DNA from: Rhodomicrobium sp. Az07
Lineage (GTDB): Bacteria > Pseudomonadota > Alphaproteobacteria > Rhizobiales > Rhodomicrobiaceae
Reading direction: 5' to 3'
DNA: 64,000 nt
Assembly: GCF_018619475.1 (NCBI RefSeq)
Contig: NZ_JAHFZG010000001.1
Location: forward strand, 300,224-364,223
The position numbers were made by a program, and so were the translations under genes. Numbering within the stretch: position 1 is the first letter of the stretch; each line of letters begins with the position of its first letter. The notes under the pieces were generated by a model. It was not told where the DNA came from and ran no database searches. It saw only the letters and a program-made list of their open reading frames with translations. Shown one piece after another: positions 8,399 to 17,147 of the stretch.

Positions 8399-9796
8399 TT
8401 AGTGACGGACCTCGCCGCTTCTTTCGTTGGAATTGACGCCGAGAGCGCGCAGCTTCCGGTGCAGCGCCGAGCGCTCCATGCCCACGAATTCCGCCGTGCG
8501 CGAGATGTTGCCGCCGAAGCGATTGATCTGCGCCATGAGATATTCGCGTTCGAAGATTTCGCGCGCGTCCCGCAGCGGCAACGACATGAGGTGTTCACCG
8601 CCCGATCCGTTCGACGACAAGGGGACGTTCGCGCCGATGTCGTCGGGGAGCATGTCGGCGGTGATGACCGCATCCGGCTCGCCGGTTGACATGATCATGA
8701 CGCGTTCGACAATGTTGCGAAGCTGACGCACATTGCCCTGCCATTCGTGGCTTTGCAGCACGGCCATGGCGTCGTCGCCGATGACGCGCGGCGGAAGGCC
8801 GGACGAGGCGGCGATCTGCTTCACGAAATGGTCCACGAGTTCCGGGATGTCTTCGCGCCGTTCGACAAGGGCCGAAACCTTCAGCGGCACCACGTTGAGG
8901 CGGTGGAAGAGATCCTGCCGGAAGCGCCCGGCCGCCATCTCGCGCTCAAGGTCGCGGCTGGTCGATGACACGAGGCGCACATCGACCGACACTTTCGGGC
9001 CGCCGCCGATGCGCTGAAATTTCTGCTCGACGAGCACGCGCAGAAGCTTGCCCTGCGTCTCGACGGGCATGTCGGCTACTTCGTCGATATAGAGCGTGCC
9101 GTTGTGGGCCTCTTCGAGCGCGCCGACCTTGCGCACGGTCGACCCGGTTTCCTCGACGCCGAAGAACTCCATTTCCACGCGGTCGGCGGCCATGGAAGCG
9201 GCGTTCACGGCGACGAAAGGACCGTTCGAGCGGTTCGAGGTGGCGTGCAGGTAACGCGCGGCGAGTTCCTTGCCGGAGCCCTGCGGCCCGGTGATCATCA
9301 CGCGGCTGTTCGTCGGCGCGACCTTCTGGATGGCCTGCCGCAAATGGTTCATGGCGGCGGATTTGCCGATCAGGTCGGAGCTGTAATAGCTCTTTTCCTT
9401 CAGTTCGCGATTCTCGCGGCGAAGCTTCGACGCTTCGAGCGCGCGGGCCGTGACGAGCACGAGGCGATCCGCCTTGAACGGCTTCTCGATATATTCGTAA
9501 GCGCCGCGCTTGATGGCGGTAACGGCCGTTTCGATGTTGCCGTGTCCCGAAATGATCACCACCGGAAGCTCGGGATGGTTCTTCTTCACCCGCGCCAGCA
9601 CTTCGAGCCCGTCGAGCTTCGACCCTTGCAGCCATATGTCGAGGATGACCAGCGAAGGGCGGCGTTCCTCGATGGAGCGCAACGCTTCGTCGCTGTCCTT
9701 GGCAAGCCTCGTCTTGTGGCCCTCGTCTTCAAGGATGCCAGACACGAGTTCCCGGATATCGGCTTCGTCGTCCACGATCAGAATGTCTGACGCCAT
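8399..9796 (-). CDS. ntrX: Nitrogen assimilation response regulator NtrX
   Basis: 465 aa. The receiver domain (1-120) has phospho-acceptor D53 in LVILDIW and K105 in EKPF. An AAA+ domain has a Walker A-like GPQGSGKE at about 170-177, and a Fis-type helix-turn-helix closes the protein (NISRTAEFVGMERSALHRKL). The sigma-54 contact loop GAFTGA is absent, which is usual for NtrX. It lies 20 bp downstream of ntrY and is its cognate regulator for nitrogen, redox and envelope control in Alphaproteobacteria. Confidence 0.97.
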   Translation of the reverse strand: MASDILIVDDEADIRELVSGILEDEGHKTRLAKDSDEALRSIEERRPSLVILDIWLQGSKLDGLEVLARVKKNHPELPVVIISGHGNIETAVTAIKRGAYEYIEKPFKADRLVLVTARALEASKLRRENRELKEKSYYSSDLIGKSAAMNHLRQAIQKVAPTNSRVMITGPQGSGKELAARYLHATSNRSNGPFVAVNAASMAADRVEMEFFGVEETGSTVRKVGALEEAHNGTLYIDEVADMPVETQGKLLRVLVEQKFQRIGGGPKVSVDVRLVSSTSRDLEREMAAGRFRQDLFHRLNVVPLKVSALVERREDIPELVDHFVKQIAASSGLPPRVIGDDAMAVLQSHEWQGNVRQLRNIVERVMIMSTGEPDAVITADMLPDDIGANVPLSSNGSGGEHLMSLPLRDAREIFEREYLMAQINRFGGNISRTAEFVGMERSALHRKLRALGVNSNERSGEVRH

Positions 9797-9816
9797 GGCT
9801 TGCTCCCTCTTTCCCC

Positions 9817-12141
9817 TCAGCTTGCCGGATGGCTGTTGGCGAGCATCAGCTCCGCCTTGCCGTTCGGTTTCGCCTCGTCCTTTTCGGTTCGTTCCGCGCC
9901 GTGCGACACGGGGATCGTCATGCTGATCCGCGCGCCGTGGTCGCAGTCTTCAGTTACCGGAGCATCGACGAGTTCCAGCACGCCGCCATGCTGCTCCGTA
10001 ATTCTCTGCACGATGGCGAGACCGAGGCCCGTGCCCTTCTGCCGTGTCGTCACATAGGGCTCGACAAGCCTGTGACGGTTTTCCTTGGGCAGCCCCACAC
10101 CTGTATCGACCACCTCGATGACGAAGCGGTGATCGATAAGCCTGAGCTTCGTCGTCACGCGCCCTTTCCCGCTTGCGGGATTGGCAGCGCGATGCGCGTC
10201 CACAGCCTCGCTCGCGTTCTTCACCAGATTTGTGACAGCCTGGGTAAGAAGCCGCCTGTCGCACAGCGCGATGAGCTTATCCTTGGGCATGTCGAGCTTG
10301 TATTCGATGTCGGATCGGCTCATCTGGAACAGAATCACCGCTTCGCGCACGACTTCGCGAATATCCTGCTCCTCGAAGACTGCCTGAGGCATGCGTGCGA
10401 ACGACGAAAACTCATCCACCATGCGGCCGATGTCGCCCACGTGGCGGATGATGGTTTCCGTGCATTTGTCGAAGATTTCGCGATCGTGTGTGATCGACGC
10501 GCCATATTTGCGGCGGATGCGCTCGGCGGAAAGCTGGATCGGCGTCAGCGGATTCTTGATCTCGTGCGCGATGCGGCGAGCGACGTCGGCCCATGCGGAG
10601 GTTCGTTGCGCAACGGTCAGTTCGGTCACATCGTCGAAGGTGAGGACAACGCCGAAATCGGCCTGATCGTCCTTTTCGCGCGTGACCTGGACGGCGAAAT
10701 TCCGTTCGCCCGTCTCGCGCACGATGGTGATCTGGCCATGAACCGGCTTCGTCCGAGACTGGCGGCGACCCTTTTCGATGACCTCGCCGAACTCGGGCAC
10801 AGCTTCGACGAGAGGCTTCCCGATCACGCCGTCATCCTCGGACAGGCCCAGAAGTTCGAGACCGGAGCGGTTGATCAGCTTGATGCAACCCGCGGGATCG
10901 ACGCCGATCACGCCCGCCGTCACGCCCGAAAGCACCGCCTCAATGAAGCGGCGGCGCTCGTCCAGCTCGGAATTCGCGTTCATGATGTCGTCGCGCTGCG
11001 TCTTCAGATCGACCGTCATCTGCTTGAAGGTCTGGCCGAGCCGGCCGATGTCGTCGCGCGCGAACCCGTCCTCGAACCGGACGTTCAGATTGCCCTGGCT
11101 CACCTCCTGTGCCGCGCCGATGAGTTTCCTGATCGGCATGACGAGACGGTTCGCGAAGACGAGGCCCGTCCAGATCGCCGAGGCGAGCAACGTGAGCGCG
11201 AGAAGCACGTACATCAGCGCGAACACGAACTGATATTGGCCGCGCGAATATTCGAGCCGCTGAAACTGGATAATGTTTTGCTGCGTGCGCTGGAGAAGGC
11301 GGAACACGTTCGGGTTCACCGGGCGTAAGGCATAGATGAACGCGTCGTCGAAGCCGTTCAGCTTCTTGATCGCCGCAACGCCGTTCGCCAGATCCCACGA
11401 AAGCGGCACGATGCGGCCTTCCGCTGCCCGCGCGATGTCGGCGGGCGGCGGAGCCTTGTAGCGCGGGCCATCGGTCGACGATGCCGCGAGCAACCGTCCG
11501 CGCGAGTCTATGATGAAGGCTGCCGGAAGCGCGCGAAGGGAGACCGCCGACGAAAAAAGCCGTTCGAAAGCCGCCTTGTTGTCCGTGAAGAGCGACGCCC
11601 CGATCTCGACCTCGCGAGCCACGTCCACGAGGTCGGAGCGGATCACCTGCCCGCTTTCCTGAACATAGGACTGCGCGACCTCCACCGTATTGCCGACGAT
11701 GCTTTTGACGCGCGTGGAAAAGAAGGTGTCGAAGGTGCGGTCTATGGAGACGGTCGCGAAGACAGCGAGCAGCACCGCGGGAAACAGCGCAACGAAGCTG
11801 AACACGGCCGCGATGCGGAAATGAAGACCTGCGCCCGCCTGCCGCTTTCGCGCCTTCAGAAGCTGGACGATCTGATAGCCGATAATGCCGATGATGAAGG
11901 CGACGAAGGCGGCATTGATCCCGAGCGTCGTCAGCACCACATCGCTTGTCGGATAGATCGTGGTAAGGCCGTTGAGGATGAGGAACGTCGCAACCGACGA
12001 CGTGATGGCCGCGACCACGACGCCGAGCGAAAGCCAGAAGCGCAATGCCTTGCCGAAAAGCCGGGCATTTGCCACGCTTGCGAGCAGCACTCGCGCCCGC
12101 GAAAATTCTGCACTCGAAAGCTTCGGAATGCCTGCCGCCAC
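9817..12141 (-). CDS. ntrY: Nitrogen regulation sensor histidine kinase NtrY
   Basis: 774 aa. Four predicted membrane segments lie at about 34-58, 67-94, 107-132 and 306-331, with a periplasmic sensory region between the last two. A HAMP (about 328-382), a PAS (about 395-505) and a HisKA domain with H526 in ARRIAHEIKNP follow. The ATPase domain contains NLVKNASEAV, DTGVGLP and GTGLGLAI. The start is GTG at 12141. It precedes ntrX by 20 bp and should phosphorylate it. It diverges from the Crp-type regulator across 200 bp containing a palindrome at 12212. Confidence 0.97.
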   Translation of the reverse strand: MAAGIPKLSSAEFSRARVLLASVANARLFGKALRFWLSLGVVVAAITSSVATFLILNGLTTIYPTSDVVLTTLGINAAFVAFIIGIIGYQIVQLLKARKRQAGAGLHFRIAAVFSFVALFPAVLLAVFATVSIDRTFDTFFSTRVKSIVGNTVEVAQSYVQESGQVIRSDLVDVAREVEIGASLFTDNKAAFERLFSSAVSLRALPAAFIIDSRGRLLAASSTDGPRYKAPPPADIARAAEGRIVPLSWDLANGVAAIKKLNGFDDAFIYALRPVNPNVFRLLQRTQQNIIQFQRLEYSRGQYQFVFALMYVLLALTLLASAIWTGLVFANRLVMPIRKLIGAAQEVSQGNLNVRFEDGFARDDIGRLGQTFKQMTVDLKTQRDDIMNANSELDERRRFIEAVLSGVTAGVIGVDPAGCIKLINRSGLELLGLSEDDGVIGKPLVEAVPEFGEVIEKGRRQSRTKPVHGQITIVRETGERNFAVQVTREKDDQADFGVVLTFDDVTELTVAQRTSAWADVARRIAHEIKNPLTPIQLSAERIRRKYGASITHDREIFDKCTETIIRHVGDIGRMVDEFSSFARMPQAVFEEQDIREVVREAVILFQMSRSDIEYKLDMPKDKLIALCDRRLLTQAVTNLVKNASEAVDAHRAANPASGKGRVTTKLRLIDHRFVIEVVDTGVGLPKENRHRLVEPYVTTRQKGTGLGLAIVQRITEQHGGVLELVDAPVTEDCDHGARISMTIPVSHGAERTEKDEAKPNGKAELMLANSHPAS

Positions 12142-12211
12142 GTGCTTTTGCCGCCCCTGTTGCTGTCTCGCATCGGTGCAGTCCGAGTTTGGGGAAATTG
12201 TGGCATATGCA

Positions 12212-12227
12212 TCACATTTTGATGTGA
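12212..12227. promoter_or_regulatory. 16-bp palindrome between ntrY and the Crp-type regulator
   Basis: TCACATTTTGATGTGA has 6-bp perfect arms around TTTG. It lies 71 bp upstream of ntrY and 115 bp upstream of the Crp/Fnr-type gene, where an operator for either divergent promoter would be expected. It is not the canonical Crp site (TGTGA-N6-TCACA) or Fnr site (TTGAT-N4-ATCAA), so the binding protein is unknown. Confidence 0.35.
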
Positions 12228-12341
12228 CCTGGTGTGGCCTGTGGGTTTCGCAGTTGGAAACCGGTTCTCCCCTTGCGGGCGACGACGCGCCCTCTCACTT
12301 CACGGTCAAATGGGCTGAAAGGAAAGAGAAAGGCTGACATC

Positions 12342-13037
12342 GTGGCGTTGGACAAGGGCGTCCTGACAGGTTTCGCGCTGTTCGCGTCGATGACGGACGC
12401 GCAAGTGAGCCTGCTCGCCTCGCGCGCCACCGCGAGACGCGTCGCTGAGGGATCGGCAGTCTTCGAGCAGGGCGAACCTGCCACGTCTTTCTATTTCCTG
12501 CTCGACGGCCGCCTGAAGGTGCGGCAGATCACGACGGACGGCCAGCAGGTCATCGTCCGAATCGTCAATCCTGGCGATCTCCTCGGCTTCGCCTGCGCTC
12601 TTTCCCGCCCGGATTACCCCGGCACGGCAACGGCCGTCGTCGACAGCGTTGTCGCGGCGTGGCCCTCCACCAACTGGAATGCGTTCGTCGAGGCGAACCC
12701 GCATCTCGCGATGAGCGCGATCCGCACCATCGGCCAGCGTCTCGATGAGGCTCACACGCGCATCCGCGAGATGTCGACGCAGGAGGTGGAACGGCGCGTG
12801 GCGCACACCGTGCTGCGGCTCGTCGATCAGGCGGGCAAGGCCGAGGCGGGCGGCACGCGCGTGGATTTTCCGATAAGTCGGCGCGACATCGCCGAGATGA
12901 CCGGCACGACGCTGCACACGGTTTCGCGCATCCTGAGTGCGTGGGAGGCGCAAGGGCTTGTCGAAGGCGGGCGCCGGAAGCTCGTGGTGCGCGACGCGGC
13001 AAAGCTCGCGAAACTCGCCGAAGCGCCGCGCGACTAG
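12342..13037 (+). CDS. Crp/Fnr family transcriptional regulator, probably nitric-oxide responsive
   Basis: 231 aa from GTG 12342, which has GAAAGG 8 nt upstream. The N-terminal cyclic-nucleotide-binding-type beta barrel includes VFEQGEPATSFYFLLDGRLKV. The C-terminal winged helix has the recognition region ISRRDIAEMTGTTLHTVSRI. It lacks the N-terminal cysteine cluster of Fnr, so it does not look like an iron-sulfur oxygen sensor. The gene directly downstream is nnrS, whose family is usually controlled by NnrR/Dnr-type members of this group, so an NO sensor is the best inference. The stop TAG (13035-13037) is part of the CTAG that begins the repeat at 13034. Confidence 0.85.
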   Translation: MALDKGVLTGFALFASMTDAQVSLLASRATARRVAEGSAVFEQGEPATSFYFLLDGRLKVRQITTDGQQVIVRIVNPGDLLGFACALSRPDYPGTATAVVDSVVAAWPSTNWNAFVEANPHLAMSAIRTIGQRLDEAHTRIREMSTQEVERRVAHTVLRLVDQAGKAEAGGTRVDFPISRRDIAEMTGTTLHTVSRILSAWEAQGLVEGGRRKLVVRDAAKLAKLAEAPRD

Positions 13038-13200
13038 TGGAGCGAATTTGACATTTGAGTCCCGGTTGCCGAAAGCTCTCGCTCAAATGTCAAATTCAGA
13101 AGCTCCACTAGAAACAAGGGGTTGCTAGTGGTCCCTTGATTCCGGCATTTGCTTGCGAGGGTGCTGCAAACGGATGCAAATGTCGGAATCGGACCACTAG
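13034..13200. repeat. 167-bp CTAG-ended palindromic repeat (MITE-like), copy 2
   Basis: It is nearly identical to 4491-4657 in length and sequence, with the same two palindromic halves and CTAGTGG/CCACTAG ends. Its first bases supply the TAG stop of the Crp-type gene. The final CTAG (13197-13200) also begins a second, truncated repeat start (CTAGTGGAGCGCAAACG), as if a further copy was once joined at the same CTAG. The repeat separates the regulator from nnrS. Confidence 0.85.
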
Positions 13201-13287
13201 TGGAGCGCAAACGCATCTGAAGTTGCGCCGCGACAAACAGGCACGCGTCGCCGGTCGCTAAGGTGGGGCGAACAAAGGATTGCGCCC

Positions 13288-14511
13288 ATGAACGCCACAG
13301 CAGCCTCATCCCGCCAGCCCGGAGCCGCCACCCGACGCGGCGGCATACCGCGCGGCCTCGCCCGCACCGGCCCCGTTCTCTTCTCCTACGGCTTCCGGCC
13401 CTTCTTCCTCGGCGCTGGCGTTTGGGCTTTCACATCAATGGCGCTCTGGATCGCCGCGCTTGCCGGACATCTCTCCATCGGCGGCAGCTATGGCGCAACG
13501 TACTGGCACGGACACGAGTTGCTGTTCGGCTTCTCCACCGCCGCGCTCGCGGGGTTCCTCCTGACGGCGGTGCCCAATTGGACCGGTCGGCTGCCGGTCT
13601 CCGGCTGGCCGCTCGCGGGCCTGTTCGCGATCTGGTGCGCGGGGCGCGCCGCCATGCTCGCGCCGGACGTCCTCGGCCTCACCGCCTCCGCCGCCATCGA
13701 CGCGCTGTTTCTGCCTGCCCTCGCCTTTATCGTGGCGCGCGAACTCATCGCCGGGAAAAAATGGGGCGATCTGAAGATCCTCGCCGCCGTGCTTTTCCTG
13801 ACGGGCGCGAATGTGTGGTTCCATGCGGCGGTGATCACGGGCGGCGACGAGACGATCCCGGCGCGGCTCGGCGTCTCGGCTTTCACCGTCATGGTCATGC
13901 TGATCGGCGGGCGGATCGTTCCGAGCTTCACGCATAACTGGCTCAATCGCGCGGGAAAGAAGCCGCTGCCGGTGCCGTTCGGCCGCTACGATATCGCCGC
14001 CATCGCGGTCGGCGCCGTCGCGCTCGGCTTCTACACCGCCGCGCCGTCGAATCCGTTGACCGCGATCCCGGCGACGCTCGCCTGCGCCATGCAGATCTAT
14101 CGCCTCTATCGCTGGCGCGGCTGGCTCGTGGCGAGCGACCCGCTGCTTCTCATCCTGCATCTCGCCTATGCATTCGTGCCGTTGGCGTTCGCCGCCATCG
14201 CCGCCGCAGCGCTCGACCTCATGGCCACGTGGTCGGTGCTGCATATCCTCACCGTCGGCGTCATCTCCACCATGATCGTGGCCGTGATGACGCGGGCGAG
14301 CCTCGCGCATACGGGCCGGGCGCTCGCGGCCTCGCGCATTACGCAGGCGAGCTACGCCGCGCTTGTGCTGGCGGCTCTGTCGCGGCCGCTCGCCGGGTTG
14401 CTTCCCGAACATGCGCTATTTTTCTATTCGGCGTCGGGCGTGCTCTGGCTCGCGGCGTTCGGCCTGTTTCTGATCCAGTATGCGCCGATCCTTGTCGGCG
14501 AGCGGCGTTAG
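13288..14511 (+). CDS. nnrS: NnrS family membrane protein (nitric oxide stress)
   Basis: 407 aa with about twelve hydrophobic segments. Family marks are FSYGFRPFFLGAG near the N-terminus, WHGHELLFGF, GGRIVPSFTHNWL and the late TVGVISTMIVAVMTRASLAHTGR. The conserved His residues in these motifs are thought to bind heme or copper. NnrS proteins protect against nitrosative stress and iron nitrosylation and occur with NO reductase regulons. Its neighbour at 12342 is a matching regulator, but no nitrite or nitric oxide reductase gene is in the window. Confidence 0.93.
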   Translation: MNATAASSRQPGAATRRGGIPRGLARTGPVLFSYGFRPFFLGAGVWAFTSMALWIAALAGHLSIGGSYGATYWHGHELLFGFSTAALAGFLLTAVPNWTGRLPVSGWPLAGLFAIWCAGRAAMLAPDVLGLTASAAIDALFLPALAFIVARELIAGKKWGDLKILAAVLFLTGANVWFHAAVITGGDETIPARLGVSAFTVMVMLIGGRIVPSFTHNWLNRAGKKPLPVPFGRYDIAAIAVGAVALGFYTAAPSNPLTAIPATLACAMQIYRLYRWRGWLVASDPLLLILHLAYAFVPLAFAAIAAAALDLMATWSVLHILTVGVISTMIVAVMTRASLAHTGRALAASRITQASYAALVLAALSRPLAGLLPEHALFFYSASGVLWLAAFGLFLIQYAPILVGERR

Positions 14512-14537
14512 CCTCGCAGTGTGAAGGCCGAGGCGCG

Positions 14538-15113
14538 CTATTCCTTCCGCGTATCGACCCTATCCGCGTCGATGGTATAGCCCGTCTCGGCGAGACCCGT
14601 GAATTGCGAGGCAACCGAAATCCGCCCCGTCACCCATACGGGATCGAACGATCCGGCCACGTCGAACCCGTTCTCCACCTTCACATAAATGATCTGGTTC
14701 GGCGGCGGCGGCGGGACGTGGATGCAAGCGCCGATGAAGGGCACCAGCAGAAACTCCTTCACGTTCGTCGCGTCGAAATCGAGCGGGACGGCATAGCCGC
14801 CGATCTTCACGCGCTTGCCGTCCAGCTCTTTCACCACGGGAACCGGCGCGCCCGCCCCTGGCTGATTGCGCCGCTCGGAGAGCCAGGGTCGTTCCTCGTC
14901 GTCAGGTTGCGGCGCGAGTGGCGGCGGCTCGCTGCCGCCGAGCGCGGGCGATGGCGTCGCGCCCGAAAGGAAGCTCTTCGACCGCAAATTCGCAGCGGCG
15001 CCAGCGGGCGGAACGAGCCTGCTCCACCCGATTTCCATCGGCGGGGCGTCCTCGAAGGGCGCGAAGCCCGTCGTAAACAGAAGGGCAGCAAAGGCCGCCG
15101 CCAATCTCTTCAT
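14538..15113 (-). CDS. DUF3299 protein, periplasmic partner of a zinc-type ABC system
   Basis: 191 aa with a signal peptide (MKRLAAAFAALLFTTGFA). The DUF3299 core is recognisable: KRVKIGGYAVPLDFD, then FLLVPFIGACIHVPPPPPNQI, whose Cys and His are the family's conserved residues. Its function is not established. It lies 13 bp downstream of the FtsX-type permease and is the last gene of a four-gene minus-strand operon (17758 to 14538). DUF3299 genes commonly accompany such ABC modules, which suggests a role in metal delivery. Confidence 0.85.
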   Translation of the reverse strand: MKRLAAAFAALLFTTGFAPFEDAPPMEIGWSRLVPPAGAAANLRSKSFLSGATPSPALGGSEPPPLAPQPDDEERPWLSERRNQPGAGAPVPVVKELDGKRVKIGGYAVPLDFDATNVKEFLLVPFIGACIHVPPPPPNQIIYVKVENGFDVAGSFDPVWVTGRISVASQFTGLAETGYTIDADRVDTRKE

Positions 15114-15126
15114 GCGTTCGTCTCCG

Positions 15127-16386
15127 TCAGGTGCGGACCGTCATCCCGTCGGCGAGCGAGAGGCGATAGGCGCGAAGCGCCGGCAACAGCCCCGCAAAAA
15201 AGCCCGCCGCCACGATACCGCCGAGGATCTTCAGTTGATCCACGCTCGGCGCATCGACCGCGATGTGAAGGCCGTAAGTGCGGTCAATATAGGGCTGAAG
15301 CCCGATTAACGCGCCGTAAAGCAGCAGCGTTCCCACAAGAACCCCCAGAAGAGTGAGCACGCCCGCTTCGACGACGAGCAGCGAAAGGATCGTGGAAGGC
15401 CGCGCCCCGACGGAACGCAGGATCGCCATTTCGCGGCGGCGTTCGTTGAGCGTCGTGAGGATCATCGTCACCATGCCGAGCAGCGCCGTGATCACGACCA
15501 TGCCGGAAACGGCGGAGAGCGCGGTTTCAGCGGTGCCGACGAGGCCCCAAAGTTCCTGAAGTGTCGCGCCGGGCAGGATCGCGGACAGCGGCTCCTGCCG
15601 GTAATTGTTGATCTCGCGCTGGACGCGGAAGGCGGCAAGCCGCGACTTCAGCCCCACGAAAGCCGCCGTGATCGCCTTGGGCGTCAGATCCATCCGGCGC
15701 ACGTCGTCGGCGGAAACGGCCTTCGTCGGGTCGCGCGCGCCGCTCTGCCAGTCGACGTGGATCGCCTCGATGGCTTCGAGGCTCACATGCACCGTGCGGT
15801 CGACGGGCGTGCCGGTCTTGGCGAGGATGCCCGACACGCGGAACGGCTTGTCGTCATGCTCAAGGAACGAGACCGCGCCCGCGCCATGGGCGACGACGAT
15901 CCTGTCGCCCAGCCTGTATCCGAGTTGTGCGGCGACGTCGGCGCCGATCACCGCGTCGAACAGATCGCTGAAGGGCGCGCCCGCAGAAAAGGCGAGCGGT
16001 TGGCCGCGCCGGTAATGATAATGCGTGAAATACTCGGGCACCGTCCCCATCACGCGAAAGCCGCGATGGCTGTCGCCGAGCGAAATCGGAACGATCCACG
16101 CGATGTCCGGGTGCTGCTTGATGTCCTGATAGGTCTTCCAGGTGATGTTGTTGGTCGCGTTGCCGATGCGAAAGACGGAATAAAGCAGCAGGTTCAGATT
16201 GCCCGACCGGGCGCCGACGATGAGGTCGGTGCCGGAGATCGTGTTCGCAAAACTCTGGCGCGCGCCGGTGCGCACCTTCTCGACGCCGAGCAGAAGCATG
16301 ACGCTGAGGGCGATGGACAGAATTGTAAGGCACGCCGTCAGCCAGCGATTGGCGAGCGATTGCAGCGCGAGGCGAACGATAATCAT
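15127..16386 (-). CDS. ABC transporter permease, MacB/FtsX type (zinc-uptake-like operon)
   Basis: 419 aa. One membrane segment near the N-terminus (RWLTACLTILSIALSVMLLL), a large periplasmic domain, then three C-terminal segments around VVITALLGMVTMILTTLNERRREMAILRSVGARPS, the FtsX motif. It overlaps the upstream ATPase gene by 4 bp (ATGA), so they are translationally coupled and form one ABC complex. Context with a ZrgA-like protein suggests metal, probably zinc, homeostasis. FtsX-type permeases usually act as mechanotransmitters rather than channels, so direct import is not assured. Confidence 0.9.
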   Translation of the reverse strand: MIIVRLALQSLANRWLTACLTILSIALSVMLLLGVEKVRTGARQSFANTISGTDLIVGARSGNLNLLLYSVFRIGNATNNITWKTYQDIKQHPDIAWIVPISLGDSHRGFRVMGTVPEYFTHYHYRRGQPLAFSAGAPFSDLFDAVIGADVAAQLGYRLGDRIVVAHGAGAVSFLEHDDKPFRVSGILAKTGTPVDRTVHVSLEAIEAIHVDWQSGARDPTKAVSADDVRRMDLTPKAITAAFVGLKSRLAAFRVQREINNYRQEPLSAILPGATLQELWGLVGTAETALSAVSGMVVITALLGMVTMILTTLNERRREMAILRSVGARPSTILSLLVVEAGVLTLLGVLVGTLLLYGALIGLQPYIDRTYGLHIAVDAPSVDQLKILGGIVAAGFFAGLLPALRAYRLSLADGMTVRT

Positions 16387-17147
16387 GAGCGGCCCCCGCG
16401 CGAGGCTTGCGCGATTTCGGCGAGGTCGGCGACGCGTGAGAAGCGGCCGGCGAGGCTCTCGTCGTGGCTCACCATGACAAGGGCCGCGCCCGCCGCGTCC
16501 ACCTCGGCGAACAGGAGATCGAGGAAGGCTTGCTGGCGGTTGCGGTCGAGCGACGATGTCGGCTCGTCGGCGATGACGATTTCGGGCGAGCCGATCAGCG
16601 CGCGCGCAGCCGCCACGCGCTGCTGCTGGCCGACGCTTAGGATCGCGGCAGCGCCGCTTTCGATCAAGGAAGACTCGATGCCGAGATTGGCGAGGAGCCG
16701 TGACGCTTCCGCGCGACCGCCGCCACGTGCGTCGGCCCGCTTCTTGCGGGACGGCGAGAAGCTCAACGGCAGCAACACATTGTCAATCACCGACGCGTAA
16801 GGCAGGAGGTTGAACATCTGGAAGATGATCCCGTAATGCTCGGCGCGGAAGCGGTCGCGGGCCGCGCCGTCGAGGCGCGCGATGTCGGTGCCGAGCACCT
16901 CGATCTTGCCCGCGTCGGGCTTCGCGATCCCGGCGAGCAGGCTCAGGAACGTAGACTTGCCGCTACCGGACGGGCCGATCAGCAGGAGCCGCTCGCCTTG
17001 CCCGAGCGAAAAGCCGTCGATGGCGAGCGTGAAGGGATTGCGGCCGGGCCATGTGAACCGGACGCCGCCCATACGAACGATGTCCGCGCCACCTTCGTGG
17101 CGGCGCGGCTTGTCTTCTGTCGAAGGTAACGGATCGGAAGCGATCAC
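16383..17147 (-). CDS. ABC transporter ATP-binding protein (LolD/MacB type)
   Basis: 254 aa. Walker A is LIGPSGSGKST. The signature motif is SVGQQQRV, a departure from the usual LSGGQ (Ser-Val-Gly). Walker B is VIADEPTSSLD, followed by the switch His (VMVSHDE). The first ~25 residues before the domain are charged and family-specific. It overlaps the ZrgA-like gene by 4 bp upstream and the permease by 4 bp downstream, so all three should be made together. Confidence 0.92.
   Translation of the reverse strand: MIASDPLPSTEDKPRRHEGGADIVRMGGVRFTWPGRNPFTLAIDGFSLGQGERLLLIGPSGSGKSTFLSLLAGIAKPDAGKIEVLGTDIARLDGAARDRFRAEHYGIIFQMFNLLPYASVIDNVLLPLSFSPSRKKRADARGGGRAEASRLLANLGIESSLIESGAAAILSVGQQQRVAAARALIGSPEIVIADEPTSSLDRNRQQAFLDLLFAEVDAAGAALVMVSHDESLAGRFSRVADLAEIAQASRGGRS

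Noticed and set aside
12342..13037. Classical Fnr oxygen sensor
   Set aside because: The N-terminal cysteine cluster needed for the iron-sulfur centre is missing.
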